Source: Toxoplasma gondii ME49
Taxonomy: Eukaryota > Apicomplexa > Conoidasida > Eucoccidiorida > Sarcocystidae
DNA: 64,000 nt
Direction: 5' to 3'
Assembly (NCBI RefSeq): GCF_000006565.2
Contig: NC_031478.1
Location: 1,161,874 to 1,225,873, forward strand
The position numbers and the translations under genes are program-made. The notes below the pieces were generated by a model. It was not told the origin of the DNA. It saw only the letters and a program-made list of their open reading frames with translations, and made no database searches. Below are positions 1-10,581 of the stretch, one piece after another. Positions within the stretch are counted from its first letter, which is position 1, and each line of letters opens with the position of its first letter.

Positions 1-1149
1 ACGCCCCGCCTCTTCCTGTTTTGTGGCTGAGGCCACGCGGAGTTGTCTGCTTGCGCCCTCAACTCGATCTGGAGGCTTCTGCGACGACGCGGCCTCGTCT
101 GATGCTATCTTGTTGCTACGCGCAGCGTCATCTCTTTTCCGCTCACGTTCGGGACTAGATCGTCTTTTCTCTGAGCCTGACTCCTCCTCCTCGATCGCGT
201 TGTGGAGCATGCGTCGCGTCGCCTCCAGCCTCTCCTGTGTCGCCGTCAAGGCCGCCTCCGCCTCCTGTAGCTGTCTCTTTCTCGCGAGCAGGGTACTGTC
301 TGAGGGGTTCTCGCCTCCTGTCGATGGCCTGTGAGGATCAGTCGTTTCTTCCACTCCAACATCGCGCAGGGCCTTCAGGTCTCGCGTCTCGTAGGTTCCT
401 TGGGCGGAGGGCGAGACGAAGGTGAGAGGCGCAGAGAGTCGCAGAGCCACGAGTTCTTCCTCAAACGCTCTCTGCTGGCTAACCAGCCTCTGTTGAAGCT
501 CCAGCACGGTCGCCTGTTGGCTGCGGAGCGATTGCTGGAGTTCCAGAGCTTCGCGATTCAGCCCCGCCAGCTTCTCCTGGTGACATTTTTGCTCCTCCAG
601 CAACTGGAGCTTCATCATCTTCAGCTGCTCCAGCGACGCGGTGTCCACCGACGGTGAAGGCCGTGTCGACGGCGGAGGAAACCATGCAGCCGCATGAGGC
701 GGCCGCCCCGGTGCAGCTTGCCAACTGCTGGGGCCGGACATTGCGCTAGCTTGCCTGTCGTGCATCCCCTGTATGGTAATGGTGTGCTCTAATCCTAAAT
801 TCATGCTATTTTGGTGTCTAGGCGTGCGGACACTGGGAAATCCGACCGCATGTCCTGCAGCAGAGCGCGCAGGCAGCTGGCCGGAAACCACGATCCCCGG
901 TGCCACATTCAGCAGAGACTGTTGGCCCTGGGAAGCAGAGTTTCTCGGCGATAGAGCAGGAGACAGAGGGTGCATCTGAGAAACAGTTCCTCTATGAGGA
1001 GACCGTAGAACATCCACAAACTCTCGATGCCCCGCAACGGAGCTACGCGGATTCTTCATCTGAACGCTCTGCTGCCCTGGACCCGCAGCAACGTACCGGT
1101 GGGCCGGAGGGACCCCGCCGGGTCTTTGGGGACCTGGCGCCCACGCCAT
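1..1149 (-). CDS. Coiled-coil protein, 3' end outside the window
   Basis: An uninterrupted minus-strand frame of 383 codons runs from an ATG at 1149 to the left edge. The ATG lies in the context GTTCAAATGG, close to the Toxoplasma start consensus, and the first upstream in-frame stop (TGA) is about 110 bases further out. The N-terminal 170 residues are rich in Pro, Gly, Ser and His and look disordered. Residues of roughly 170-245 (SLEQLKMMKLQLLEEQ and on) are Leu/Gln/Glu-rich with heptad spacing, so a coiled coil is likely. A second Gln/Glu/Ala-rich helical stretch follows near residues 295-325 (LARKRQLQEAEAALTATQ), then a charged Ser/Arg/Glu segment. I do not recognise the family; a structural or cytoskeletal protein is only a guess. 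Other in-frame Mets exist, for example at 741. Confidence 0.6.
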   Translation of the reverse strand, partial: MAWAPGPQRPGGVPPAHRYVAAGPGQQSVQMKNPRSSVAGHREFVDVLRSPHRGTVSQMHPLSPALSPRNSASQGQQSLLNVAPGIVVSGQLPARSAAGHAVGFPSVRTPRHQNSMNLGLEHTITIQGMHDRQASAMSGPSSWQAAPGRPPHAAAWFPPPSTRPSPSVDTASLEQLKMMKLQLLEEQKCHQEKLAGLNREALELQQSLRSQQATVLELQQRLVSQQRAFEEELVALRLSAPLTFVSPSAQGTYETRDLKALRDVGVEETTDPHRPSTGGENPSDSTLLARKRQLQEAEAALTATQERLEATRRMLHNAIEEEESGSEKRRSSPERERKRDDAARSNKIASDEAASSQKPPDRVEGASRQLRVASATKQEEAGR

Positions 1150-1483
1150 TTGAACCTTGGCCTTCCTCGCAGGGTTTTTGCTTTTATTGCTTTTTACTCC
1201 TTTCCGTGGAACAAACCTAATCTGGTGTTGATAAATGGATAAACGACTTGGCTGCGCTGTGGCTCAAGTCCTGGTGCTATACGGAAGTTCGGGATCGACC
1301 TGCTGAGGTTCTGAAGCCCACGACACTTTCTTCTTAGATCTCCAAGGTCTCGATTTTCTGACGCGAGAAGAGAAGCTGGAGGTGGCAGAAGGGCTCCGGC
1401 TCTTCCCTGAGACGCCCTGGTAGAGCTGTCATTAGATAGCTTGCAGACACTGGCACCTCTACCCTGTATGTTTTTGTGTTCAG
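1150..1483. promoter_or_regulatory. Probable bidirectional promoter region
   Basis: This stretch separates the divergent starts of the coiled-coil gene (minus) and the first recognisable exon of the plus-strand membrane-protein gene. No TATA-like or named element is evident. An ATG at 1235 in the context GATAAATGG opens a 23-codon plus frame that could be a short first exon of the plus gene, but I could not link it in phase with the next exon. Confidence 0.3.
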
Positions 1484-4087
1484 AGCGACGCGAATCTTGA
1501 CCTCTGCATGTTCGGCGGGAGCCATTCCGCCAGCGCCGCAGTACGTCGACTGGCTAGAGAACGAGCTCCGCATGCAGCTGAGACAAAAGGCAGAACTCAA
1601 AAGGAAGAGCCGTTTTTGCTTCATCAACGGCGGCGTCAGCAACACTCCAGACGCGGTTCGGGGGGTCTACGGAGAGTTGAAGACGGTGAGGCTGAAACTC
1701 AGGGAAGCCGAGAAACGGATTTGCCACGTATACACGAATTATGGCGTTTGCTTGCAAACTGGGACCACGCTTTTGGAAGAAACTCTGAGATTTCTGGCCT
1801 CTTCCGCCGGTGCAAAAATCACGTGTTATCTGCTACGAGATGGACTGCCTTCCTCGCTAGATGAACTGAACAAATCTGCAGACGCAGATGCAGGCGCTTC
1901 CTTAACGTTTACCACTTCTGAAGACACTCGCTTTTACAGAGTCAACTGCACAAAAAACAGCTTTTCTAGAAAGGGCCTGTCCGTTCTAGCCGCAAGTACA
2001 CGGGACGCCTCTACCAGGTCACGCCTTATCCTCACCCCGTCGTTAAACACAAACGCTTGTGGCTTTCAGACGGGGCCAGAGGATGTGTCTGAGTTGCGGA
2101 GTTGGGTCAATGTGGTACTCGAAGAAGAGGCACAAAAAGAAAGAGACGATTCAACATCGATGTGGCCTAGCGTCTTGCGCGGATCCAGTTCCGTCTGCTG
2201 CATAGTCCGCGCGGCGGAGCCCGACACCAACGGGTCAGAACCAGGTTCTACCGCTGTTTACCGGTAAGCCAATTTATCCGCCACCTCACCAGAAGTCAAT
2301 GCTCCGCAAAAACCTCCGTTTTATCAATGACGAAGTACGTCACCCGCGAGCACATCATGACCCGCGGCCACTCGACCTAGCCAGCACCCGGCTAGCATTT
2401 TCGACGCACGTGTAAGATGTGTCTGCATGCTCCTGTCGAGGCGACGTCGCTTATAGAGAATTTCGGCATTTTAGACAGGCAAAACCACTAGCTGGAACAT
2501 TTATCTCACCAAATTGGGAGTGGCAACATTCACGAAGAAAGGGAAGGCGACTTGTTGAGTAAGGATTCGAGGACGGACGGCGCTCTTCGCAAGTGTTGTC
2601 ACCAAAGACCACAACCCGCCGCTGCGCGAATCGCAGCAGAAACTCAAGAAATGAGATGAATGTTTGGAAACAAAACTTTCTACTTTATTGAAGCTTTCTG
2701 CGTGGAGTAGAACTGGTGGGCGTGCAAAAGTAACCGCCGTAAAATGTTCAACAGCCACACTCTAGATATCTGTAGGAGCTCGAGCAGCCGAGGATGGATA
2801 AGCGGGAGAAAGGGAATTCCCCACAGTTGTCGTGACGCGTTTACCTTGGTAGGTGACGACATGAGGGAGAACGCTTGAAGGTTCGTCAACTGACGAGGTG
2901 TCTGTTGCATTGCTGTGTATGGGGAAAAGGCACATGAGGGGAGAGCGCGGGGCAACAAACAGGTTCAAGAGGGAGCTCTCGCGTCAGGTCCTTTCATCTG
3001 GCCTCTCTCGTCGACCTGGGGAAAAAAGGATTTTCACCTAGCATCAGACACAGAAGACACGAACACTTTTCCCTACGGGATCTGCTTGTCCGCTTTCTGT
3101 GAGGCAGTCGCAAACACACGGGCTTTTTGACAGGTTCAACACGCAGGCATTACAGTGCATTCTCCGGCATTGCACATACGACTCAATTCCGATTTTAGAC
3201 ACCTTCACGCGATCCTCGCACATCTATCAGCTAGCAGGACCAAGATTCTTTGCCTTTGTCGACGCTGCACTCGTTCCGCATGTGAGGAAGTTCGAGGTGC
3301 CAAAAAGAAAGCGAACTTGTCCGCGTGGTACCTGCCTCTGTCCATTTCCATTTACAACGAATTGAAGCTGCCTAAAGCCGCGCAGTCGAGTGTTGTGCGA
3401 GGTCGTACGCGAGCCAGCTGCATGTGTTTCGCCTTCTCCGCTCTTTTCGTTTCCCATGTAGTGACTCTGAGCACGCGGAGGTCGTGAGATGTTTCTTCGA
3501 ATCGCTCCCAAAGGAGAATGGAGAAACAGCCATGAGCTTGCGTGGAGAATTCAAACGGAAGAATGAGGAACCCTGGCCGACGGTGTTTTTCCTCGTTGCC
3601 TTCCCCGTTCGCCCTGACGGGCGCTCTGGTTACTCCGAAAAGTCAAAGAAAGAGCAAATTGAGTACGTGTCCCGCGTTGTAGCGACGACCTATGAGGAAA
3701 CCAAGGCGTCGTGCCCCCCGTACAAGTTTAAAATTCTTTCTTACGATTTTGTTCCCTTCTGTGCGTCGGACACGTCCGCTTCTTCGGCGCATGCTCCACT
3801 GAATGCACAAACCGAAGACTCAGAAGGAATGCTTCGGTGTGAGGCCCTCGAGTCCAACTATCCGTCTTTTGCTAGTGAAACGCCCGCCGAGGCAGAAAGA
3901 ACGGGTGACGCTGGCCCTCTCTCTTCTCCACTCCCTCCCTCTGAGTCAGAGAGAAGAAGCGCTGAAGAGGGAAGAAGGGAAACGGGGGAAAAAGTTGCAG
4001 AAGAAGCTGCTCTCTTTGCCGTGAGAAAAAAACTTCCTCAACTGAAAACGGACTGTGTCTCCCTGCTTCAGAGGGCAGAAAGGTACG
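1484..4087 (+). CDS. Soluble part of an unrecognised membrane protein (3 exons)
   Basis: Three exons join in phase: 1484-2263 (acceptor TGTTCAG, donor GTAAGC), 3134-3327 (acceptor TTTTGACAG, donor GTACCT) and 3386-4087 (acceptor GCGCAG, donor GTGTAG). The first encodes about 260 residues beginning near PPAPQYVDWLENELRMQL. The second encodes a compact, hydrophobic-patterned segment (SIPILDTFTRSSHIYQLAG). The third contains EEPWPTVFFLVAFPVRPDG and a Cys/aromatic-rich stretch, then a low-complexity Glu/Arg/Ser linker. No family was recognised. The 58-base intron between exons two and three is short for this genome, so that junction is the weakest. The start codon is not resolved: the first exon frame opens at 1440 without an ATG before 1572. 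The last codon splits to fit the transmembrane exon at 5234. Confidence 0.42.
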
Positions 4088-5233
4088 GTGTAGAAAAGGA
4101 TGAATCCACACGGTTGGGGAAACGAGAAAGGGAAAAAAGATGACATCTTTCGCTACACTTAGGTGCTTCCTAAGAAACTCCACTCCGAAAACGCATCCAT
4201 CATTCGTAGTGCCGCCGCTGATTTCACATGAATACACATACATACAATCAGATTTGTTAGTAATAGCACTCTGGAAATTGAATTCACCTTCTAAAATTAG
4301 ATCAGTCAGGGCCGGTTAGTATCGCCGAGGAATGCGATCTGCATCTTTACTGGTTATCTGAACAGCCAGAGGTGTACATCATTATCTTAGCGGGCTTCGT
4401 GTGGTATCTCAGACTCCATCTATGTCTTCACGTCGAGCGGCCTTTGGTGACCAGTTCCAGATTCTAGCCTGATGCAAGCTTCACCCCGGCACTTCAGTTC
4501 CTTCTTTACCTCTGAGTAGGCTTCTGCAGCGCCACGAAGACGCCTGTGCGGAGCTCATTGAGGTTACCTACCGTTGTAAGTACGGCAAAGCGTGTGGTGT
4601 CCTTTTACAAAAGATGATACTAATTATACTAGCTTCTGAGCAGCAGTTTTCTCTCGCCGCACATACGAGTGAGGAGTAAAGCAGGTACACACCGTGCACT
4701 GATGTAAGGACTCGTTCCGCTAAAACAAAGCGACAGCAGGGGCACTTCAGAGGTGAGACTGCGATCGCGACTAGTGGGCGCTTGCGGTTAGGGGAAGCGC
4801 GATCCAGGTGTGTTGTAGAATACTTTTCCACAGGCTTCCTCTGATTCAAGACAGCACCCAAAGGTAGTTTGTGTTGGAGAAAAAAGCGTATGGACCACGA
4901 ACCCCTGTTTTGAGCATTTTGAGCACCGAGAAGAAGCCAGGAGCGTTTTTAAACAAGTGGTAGCCGTAGTCCACGACGTCTGGAGCTTAACTGATATGGA
5001 ATAACCTGAATGCCGGAAGATGTTGAAATGTAACACCGTTAGCTGTCTTACGCAGCCCAGGGTGCCACGTGCGGGGGTTGAAAGGCGATTGCTCCCCAAA
5101 GGGGCTGATGCTGGTCTTGTGTTCTACACGTACACCGGAAAGTGGATCTGTGTGTGGTGTGCTAATACATGCATAAATGTCAATACACAAACGAAGACAT
5201 ATTTGAGATAACACGGAGCTCTCTGTGTTCCAG

Positions 5234-5359
5234 ACACGCTTCAGTGGCTGCTTGCCGGCATCTGCTTGGCCGTCGTCATTCCCGCTCTTCTCGGCCTCTT
5301 TCTGCACCGCCTCCAAGGTCACCACGATGACATTTGGGAAGTCCAGCCAAGACTTCAAA
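5234..5359 (+). CDS. Transmembrane exon of the same plus-strand gene
   Basis: This exon has acceptor GTGTTCCAG and donor GTAAAT and encodes about 42 residues. Its core, LQWLLAGICLAVVIPALLGL, is an unmistakable membrane span, followed by His- and Asp-containing polar residues (HRLQGHHDDIWEV). It enters in phase 1, which matches the GTGTAG donor at 4087 (G plus AC gives Asp), and leaves in phase 1. The span therefore follows the long soluble part, suggesting a type I or multi-pass topology. No database family was recognised. Confidence 0.5.
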
Positions 5360-6345
5360 GTAAATGACAGCCTGAACCGTGTAACGGCGACCTTCCACAT
5401 ATATGTGATTCACTCTTTGCCTCCTGCACAAGAGCGCACCAAGACGTTGCACATTTTCAGTTGAATTGTCTCGTGGAGCATCGACAGTTGCAGTTCTTGC
5501 CTGGGATGTCTCACGAATATTGTCCATAGATATCGTGTTTCTAGCTTCCTTCTTCCACGCCTCACTTCCTAAAGAAAACGAACAAAGGAAAAGGATGCAT
5601 ACAAAGGGAGACGAGGAAGGAGATAGTACATGCAGAGAGGGAGAAGAAAAGGAGACGCGGCCGAGAGAACACAACAGACGAGACCTGTTGCTTTTGAGCC
5701 AGAATTACTCACTACCCTTGCCTAGATGAGAAAAATGAACAGACCGAGGTATTTTTCCTGTTGGTTCCGTTCTTTATTGAATGACAGAAGAGAGAAAGTA
5801 CAAAACGAAGCAACTACCTATGCGTATCCATATACGTGTCCCTTGGTATAAATATTATATGTTCCATACCTACGGAAACACGTATATGTGTTGAAGATTT
5901 TCATGTCATTTTGTAGCGCAGAGGATGGACTCGTATTCTGAAATCTGCTGGGAGGGTAGTGCTTTTTAATAGGAGAAGGTTTGTCGACATGGAATCACCT
6001 CCCCATCCTTTTCAGCGACAGGCGATACACAATTCAGCATCTGCAGCGAACACATACGACGACATATTTGAGAACTTATCTCGGATATTCCAGCCGTCTT
6101 TCCCGGTCACATGACACTTTTTCGTTTACATGAATCCAGCTATTCTGGGCAAGTTCCTTGTATCTACTTAACTCGTTGCATACTTAGGATCGGACCAAAA
6201 GAGTTCGCTAGTGGTAGTAGGAAATACGAGATCGCGTCGGCGATTATAGGGACATGCAGTGTGATCTCCTCGACTATTATGGGTATGGCTATTCTACTAA
6301 ATTAGGTGTAGTGGTCTTTAACGGATATGGAGGAAACCAACAAAT

Positions 6346-6628
6346 TTATCCCAGGTGTACAAATATCAAGGTATTCACTGCCGTAGTCTCCTTCCTAATG
6401 GTAGTCTGGACGGAGAATACGTATGTCTGCGTATCTTCTCTCATGACAAAGGATTTGATAGTGGTATATTTCTTCCTAGGAAAAGCCACAGATTCACACA
6501 GCCGCTTCTTGAATCCCGGAAGAGACGAATGGCTTCTTTGCGATGTTCAGCAAACGGTAGCAAACGTCCTTTTCTAGATCGGTTGGCCCGTTCGACGACT
6601 CCGGAAGACGACTTTTTCAAAAGATCGT
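6346..6628 (+). CDS. Possible exon, unassigned
   Basis: After the acceptor TTTATCCCAG, an open frame of about 94 residues starts VYKYQGIHCRSLLPNGSLDG and ends SRKRRMAS...TTPEDDFFKRS at a TAA that overlaps a possible donor (TCGTAAAT). A second frame over the same bases is also open for 107 codons. The composition is protein-like, but the phase does not join it cleanly to the exons at 5234 and 6757. It may belong to an alternative transcript or not be coding. If the TCGTAAAT donor is used with the acceptor at 6705, the frame ends 12 codons later. Confidence 0.25.
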
Positions 6629-6756
6629 AAATATCCACGTAAAAAAGTTCAACAAATATTGACTCTTTTCGGCGTAGGACAAAAGGTGACTGTGTCTATT
6701 TTTCAGTGAGTTACGTACTTTGTTTTGCATTCAACGACCCTAGCTTTCTTGCCGAG

Positions 6757-6912
6757 TGGGATTTCCCCGAAAAATGAGATCCGCTTCTTTTCATTTGCAA
6801 CTCTGGCTGACAACTGCCCTTCTCGCGCTGTTCCTGTGCACTTATTTGGTTTCCACTTTTTTCCCAGAAGACTTTTTAGTCGCACTCATGTTCTTGAATG
6901 TTGTTTTGTTTA
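6757..6912 (+). CDS. Second transmembrane exon of the plus-strand gene
   Basis: The acceptor is CTTTCTTGCCGAG and the donor GTAGAA. Phase 1 entry (A plus TG gives Met) fits the donor at 5359. It encodes about 52 residues with one long or two short membrane spans (LWLTTALLALFLCTYLV and FLVALMFLNVVLF), separated by STFFPED. Together with the exon at 5234 it indicates a polytopic membrane protein. A competing open frame over the first 70 bases (from the acceptor at 6705) makes the exact 5' boundary uncertain. Confidence 0.42.
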
Positions 6913-7020
6913 GTAGAAGAAGAAAAACGATGACCGTGAAAGTTGACAGTTCTTAGATGTTTGGATTTTTTTCGTCTAGAGAATTTCAAAACGTCTTCAT
7001 GTACTTCCTAGACAGTATAG

Positions 7021-8572
7021 AAATAAAACAATATCAATTTTAATGTTCCCCTTCCTGGTCTCTTGTTTGGTACGCAGCCTCTTGTGGCTTTTAGGTGTCC
7101 CTGTGCACGTTCTCGACGTTGCCAACGAGGCCGCAGCGTCAGGCAAGTTTCGACACAGAGAACATTCTGTGTCCGCTTGGCACCGATGAAAACAGAAAAA
7201 GATGCAGCCTATGTCGATATTCCCTCAACCCAAGACCATAACGCCAAAGAAAGCGTGTCAGGGCCTCAGAAATGAGACGTACATCGGCTAAGCTTCCGCC
7301 AAAAGAAGAGACTCCCACTTTCAACACGGCTTCATTTTTTCATTTCCCTCCTCACATCGACACGACAGAGGCCTAGACGTTTTGGGTTCCTGCGCGTCTC
7401 GCCCGCTGATATACATGTCTTTGTCTTTATTCCTACAGGTACTAAACTCTGTGGTGGGACAGGTGCCTGTGTGGCCTGTCACAAAACTACACGAACATTC
7501 GAACGGTGGAATGTCCTTGACTTTGGATGTATGGATTTGTGACGGCGACTCTCCCGTCTTCGTAAAACTGTGGAAAGTGAAGATCTCAACACCGACGAAT
7601 ATGCGTTGGCGATGACGTGCGTGTGGAGACATGAACAAAAGCAAGAGAGATCAGAAGTCCACACAAAGTCGGCGTCTGGCCTCTTTCGCCCTGAAATCCC
7701 GTGCAGAGACGATCAGTGTCGAAACGAGAGAGAGGAATAACACGATGGGGGACGACACATCGAAGGGGCTAGGACGGAACTGAGGGATGTACACGTCACT
7801 CTGTGCGTCGTCTGCATTGGCTATTTTCTCGCGACTTTCCCCGTTTCGCTCGAGTTGTGCTTCGCTCCTCAGTCGTCACAGTGCTGGTCTTCGTTGCACT
7901 GATTTACGCGGCGATGAACGCCTCTCTGTTGATTCGCTGCATTCGCCGGGGTCGGCGGGAACGAGCATGCAAGGAAGAACAGACTCTGCCCCCTCCTCTC
8001 TGGATGTCACTAAAGGTCCGAGTTCCACGTCAGAAAAAGAAAAACTAAACGAGGAAAATATCCCACCACGAGCCACAAAAACCGTTGGCAAATGCATCTT
8101 TAATCACGTTCGATGTGCGTCAAAGGCAGTATGGAAAACGGGCGATCTAGGTGCACTCTGAATCTCAGGTTTCTTGTATCTTCTTGGTTTGTCCCTTGGT
8201 CTCACACTGTCAATCTGCCTATTTTCGTATCCACTGCACCGGGTCATCAAATTCAAGCGATTCCTGCGTTTTTCGTTCCGGTGCATCTTTTACAGCCGTG
8301 GTACAAGCGGACGAATAGTGTGGTTACCAGACTCATGTGCATGCGCTGATTCAAGCACTCAGTTTATTTGGAAGCTGAAAGACGCACTGTTAAGGCTCTT
8401 TTCGCAGGCAACCCACTTCTTCATTCATCTCGTCTTTGTTCTCTCTTGCTTTTTACCGTTTTCGTTTTGGTTCTGCCCCCTCTGTCAGGATCAAGCCACC
8501 TTCCTCGCCGAGGCGCTTTGGAGCTGCGAGAGAATGCACCACGAGTGCATGTACTTGACGGAGGAAATGTAG
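7021..8572 (+). CDS. Further possible membrane-protein exons, structure unresolved
   Basis: Several hydrophobic open segments lie on the plus strand here. About 7048-7140 encodes LVRSLLWLLGVPVHVL. From 7440, after the strong acceptor TTTATTCCTACAG, a segment reads in either of two frames; one has Cys-rich CGGTGACVACHKT and matches phase 1. About 7773-8025 encodes VVTVLVFVALIYAAMNASLL followed by Arg-rich sequence. About 8162-8572 encodes LYLLGLSLGLTLSICLFSY and a second hydrophobic stretch, FFIHLVFVLSCFLPFSFWF. I could not fix junctions because two or three frames stay open in places. They most likely form the C-terminal part of the gene beginning near 1.5 kb; a separate gene is possible. Confidence 0.28.
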
Positions 8573-10581
8573 AGACCTCCTGTAATTATAGATCTCTTCA
8601 TACATGTCAACTGGTTGCTTCGTTGCTGCCAATTCATATCGTCTTTACATAAATATACATATAGTGACATAAATTTCTCTCTCTATATATTATATGTATA
8701 TATATACATCCATGTATTTATCTATCTACATCTATACGTATATGAGTATATGATGCATGCCTAGAGTCACATCCTTCCTTGTCCAAGTACGTGGACTTAC
8801 ATCTCGGAAAGAGGAAACGGGACTCTCGGTAAATGCACCAGTGGACGTGCGACCCTTGAGAAAGCGACTTTGTTTTCTTCCCTTATGTGTGTTCTAGAAA
8901 CAGTTGCAGAAATATGCGTTTTGTGTCTCATGCATTTGTGCGGAACAGGGAGCAACCCTTGTTGCCGTAGTGTGCGCACTGCCAACTGTTCCGTGTGGCA
9001 ACGTCCTTAGGAAGAGCAGACTTGTTCCACAACATTCCGAAGACAGGGACAGTGCAGAGGACAGCCGCGAAAGACACATACTTTCAGAGAGACACAAAAA
9101 CATGAACAGCAAGTCTGAGGAACCCATTTTTAGCGGAAGAAGTGTGGGTTACTTGTTAACGGACCACAGAGAGAACCACGAGCGTTCACTAACGGTACTC
9201 GGAAATGAGAGGTCGCGTGAGTTCTTGGGGAAATGAGATCTTGACGCCCAGGAGATGTTGGTACAAAGAGCGGTGTGTTTAGAACTCGTTTGCATGCGCT
9301 CGGTTCAACGTTTGCTTTATTTGGACGGTGGAAGGCCGGAATCGTTATTTGGCTTACTTTTGTCCCGGTAAAAACTCCAATTCTGCCCAAACTAAGGAGC
9401 CAAGGACAAACCTATCTAAAGGCGTCTTGTAAGAGTTACCATACGATCCATGCAACGCCGGCATTCTCCCCCGCCCACCATCGTCATCGGTAAAAACGGT
9501 TTGTCCCTGCACCTCCGAATCGTTCTATTTCGAATAGCTGCCTTGCAAGCAAAGGCCTGTTATCAGTTCCGCTCGACCATCCCCATCCCCACTCAGGCCC
9601 CAATATATACCTCAACAGATACATAGCCTATTTATGGTGCATGTGGGTGTCCAGCGATGAGGAAAAGAGTTCTACAGTACAACAGAGCAGATAGTGGCGG
9701 TCCTGGGAGAAAGGCAGCTCAGGCGTTGCATGCAGAACTCGAATTTTCTTTCTGGTAACCGTTGACGTTTGCGTTTCGCCTTTCTTCTCGGAGTCTCTAC
9801 ACATCCCTTTGTGTGGACGTTTCTAGTTTTTCTAAAAGCGTGTAGTTCCCCTCGCATTAATGAAAAGTTCCCAAAACCCGTGTTTCAGCAATGATCTGGC
9901 GACACGTCGAATTCTCGCCGAAAATCGAACTCTGACAAACTGCACGCTCTGGAGATACACCCGCCCCCACTGCGGCTTGGAGTGATGTGGCCAGAACAGC
10001 CGTTCGTCTGTTTTACAGTTGTTTACCGGTTCGCAACCAGGTAGAGAGGTCCACGGGCTTGAAAGGCTTTGTTTCCTGGATCCAAGGTCTGTCGTGCTAG
10101 CTCAGCTACTTAGTCAAGATGGAAACTACCGTACACGTATGAGCTCACCGAATCCGTGTCACAGCTGCCTCTCGCGCACTACCGATCTTGTTTGTCAGCA
10201 TCCAAAGAACTACGCAAGAAAATGCGAGCTAGGTCTCAAGTCTACAGTTCGGATGTGTCTTGAGAGAGGCTAGGTTCTTCCCATGTGCGAAGAGAAAGAG
10301 CATGCATTTTTCTCAACTCGGTGGCGGCGGTCGCTTCGAGCACTTTTCTGGAAGCGCTCTGCACGCACGAACTTGCCGACTTAAAGACTCGCGCGTTACG
10401 GAAAACAATGAAGCCGGGGAGAGCGCTAGAGAGAAAAGAGACGGTAGAAAAGAGAACGATAAAAAAGGGTCCCGCGATCCTAGTACAATACGACAGCAGA
10501 AATTCCAGAAGGTCCTGGGCACCCACCCACGTGCGGAACGTCGCGGTGAGAAAATAATGGTTCCTTGTTTCAGCAAGTTTC
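8573..10581. other. Intergenic, no gene seen
   Basis: Between the last hydrophobic plus-strand segment and the 3' end of eIF3j, I see only short open frames without convincing splice or start context. A TA-rich microsatellite sits at about 8650-8750. The two genes converge here, so 3' untranslated sequence of both is expected. Confidence 0.5.
8650..8750. repeat. AT-rich microsatellite
   Basis: Imperfect TA/TATC/TACA repeats just downstream of the last plus-strand coding segment. Confidence 0.8.
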
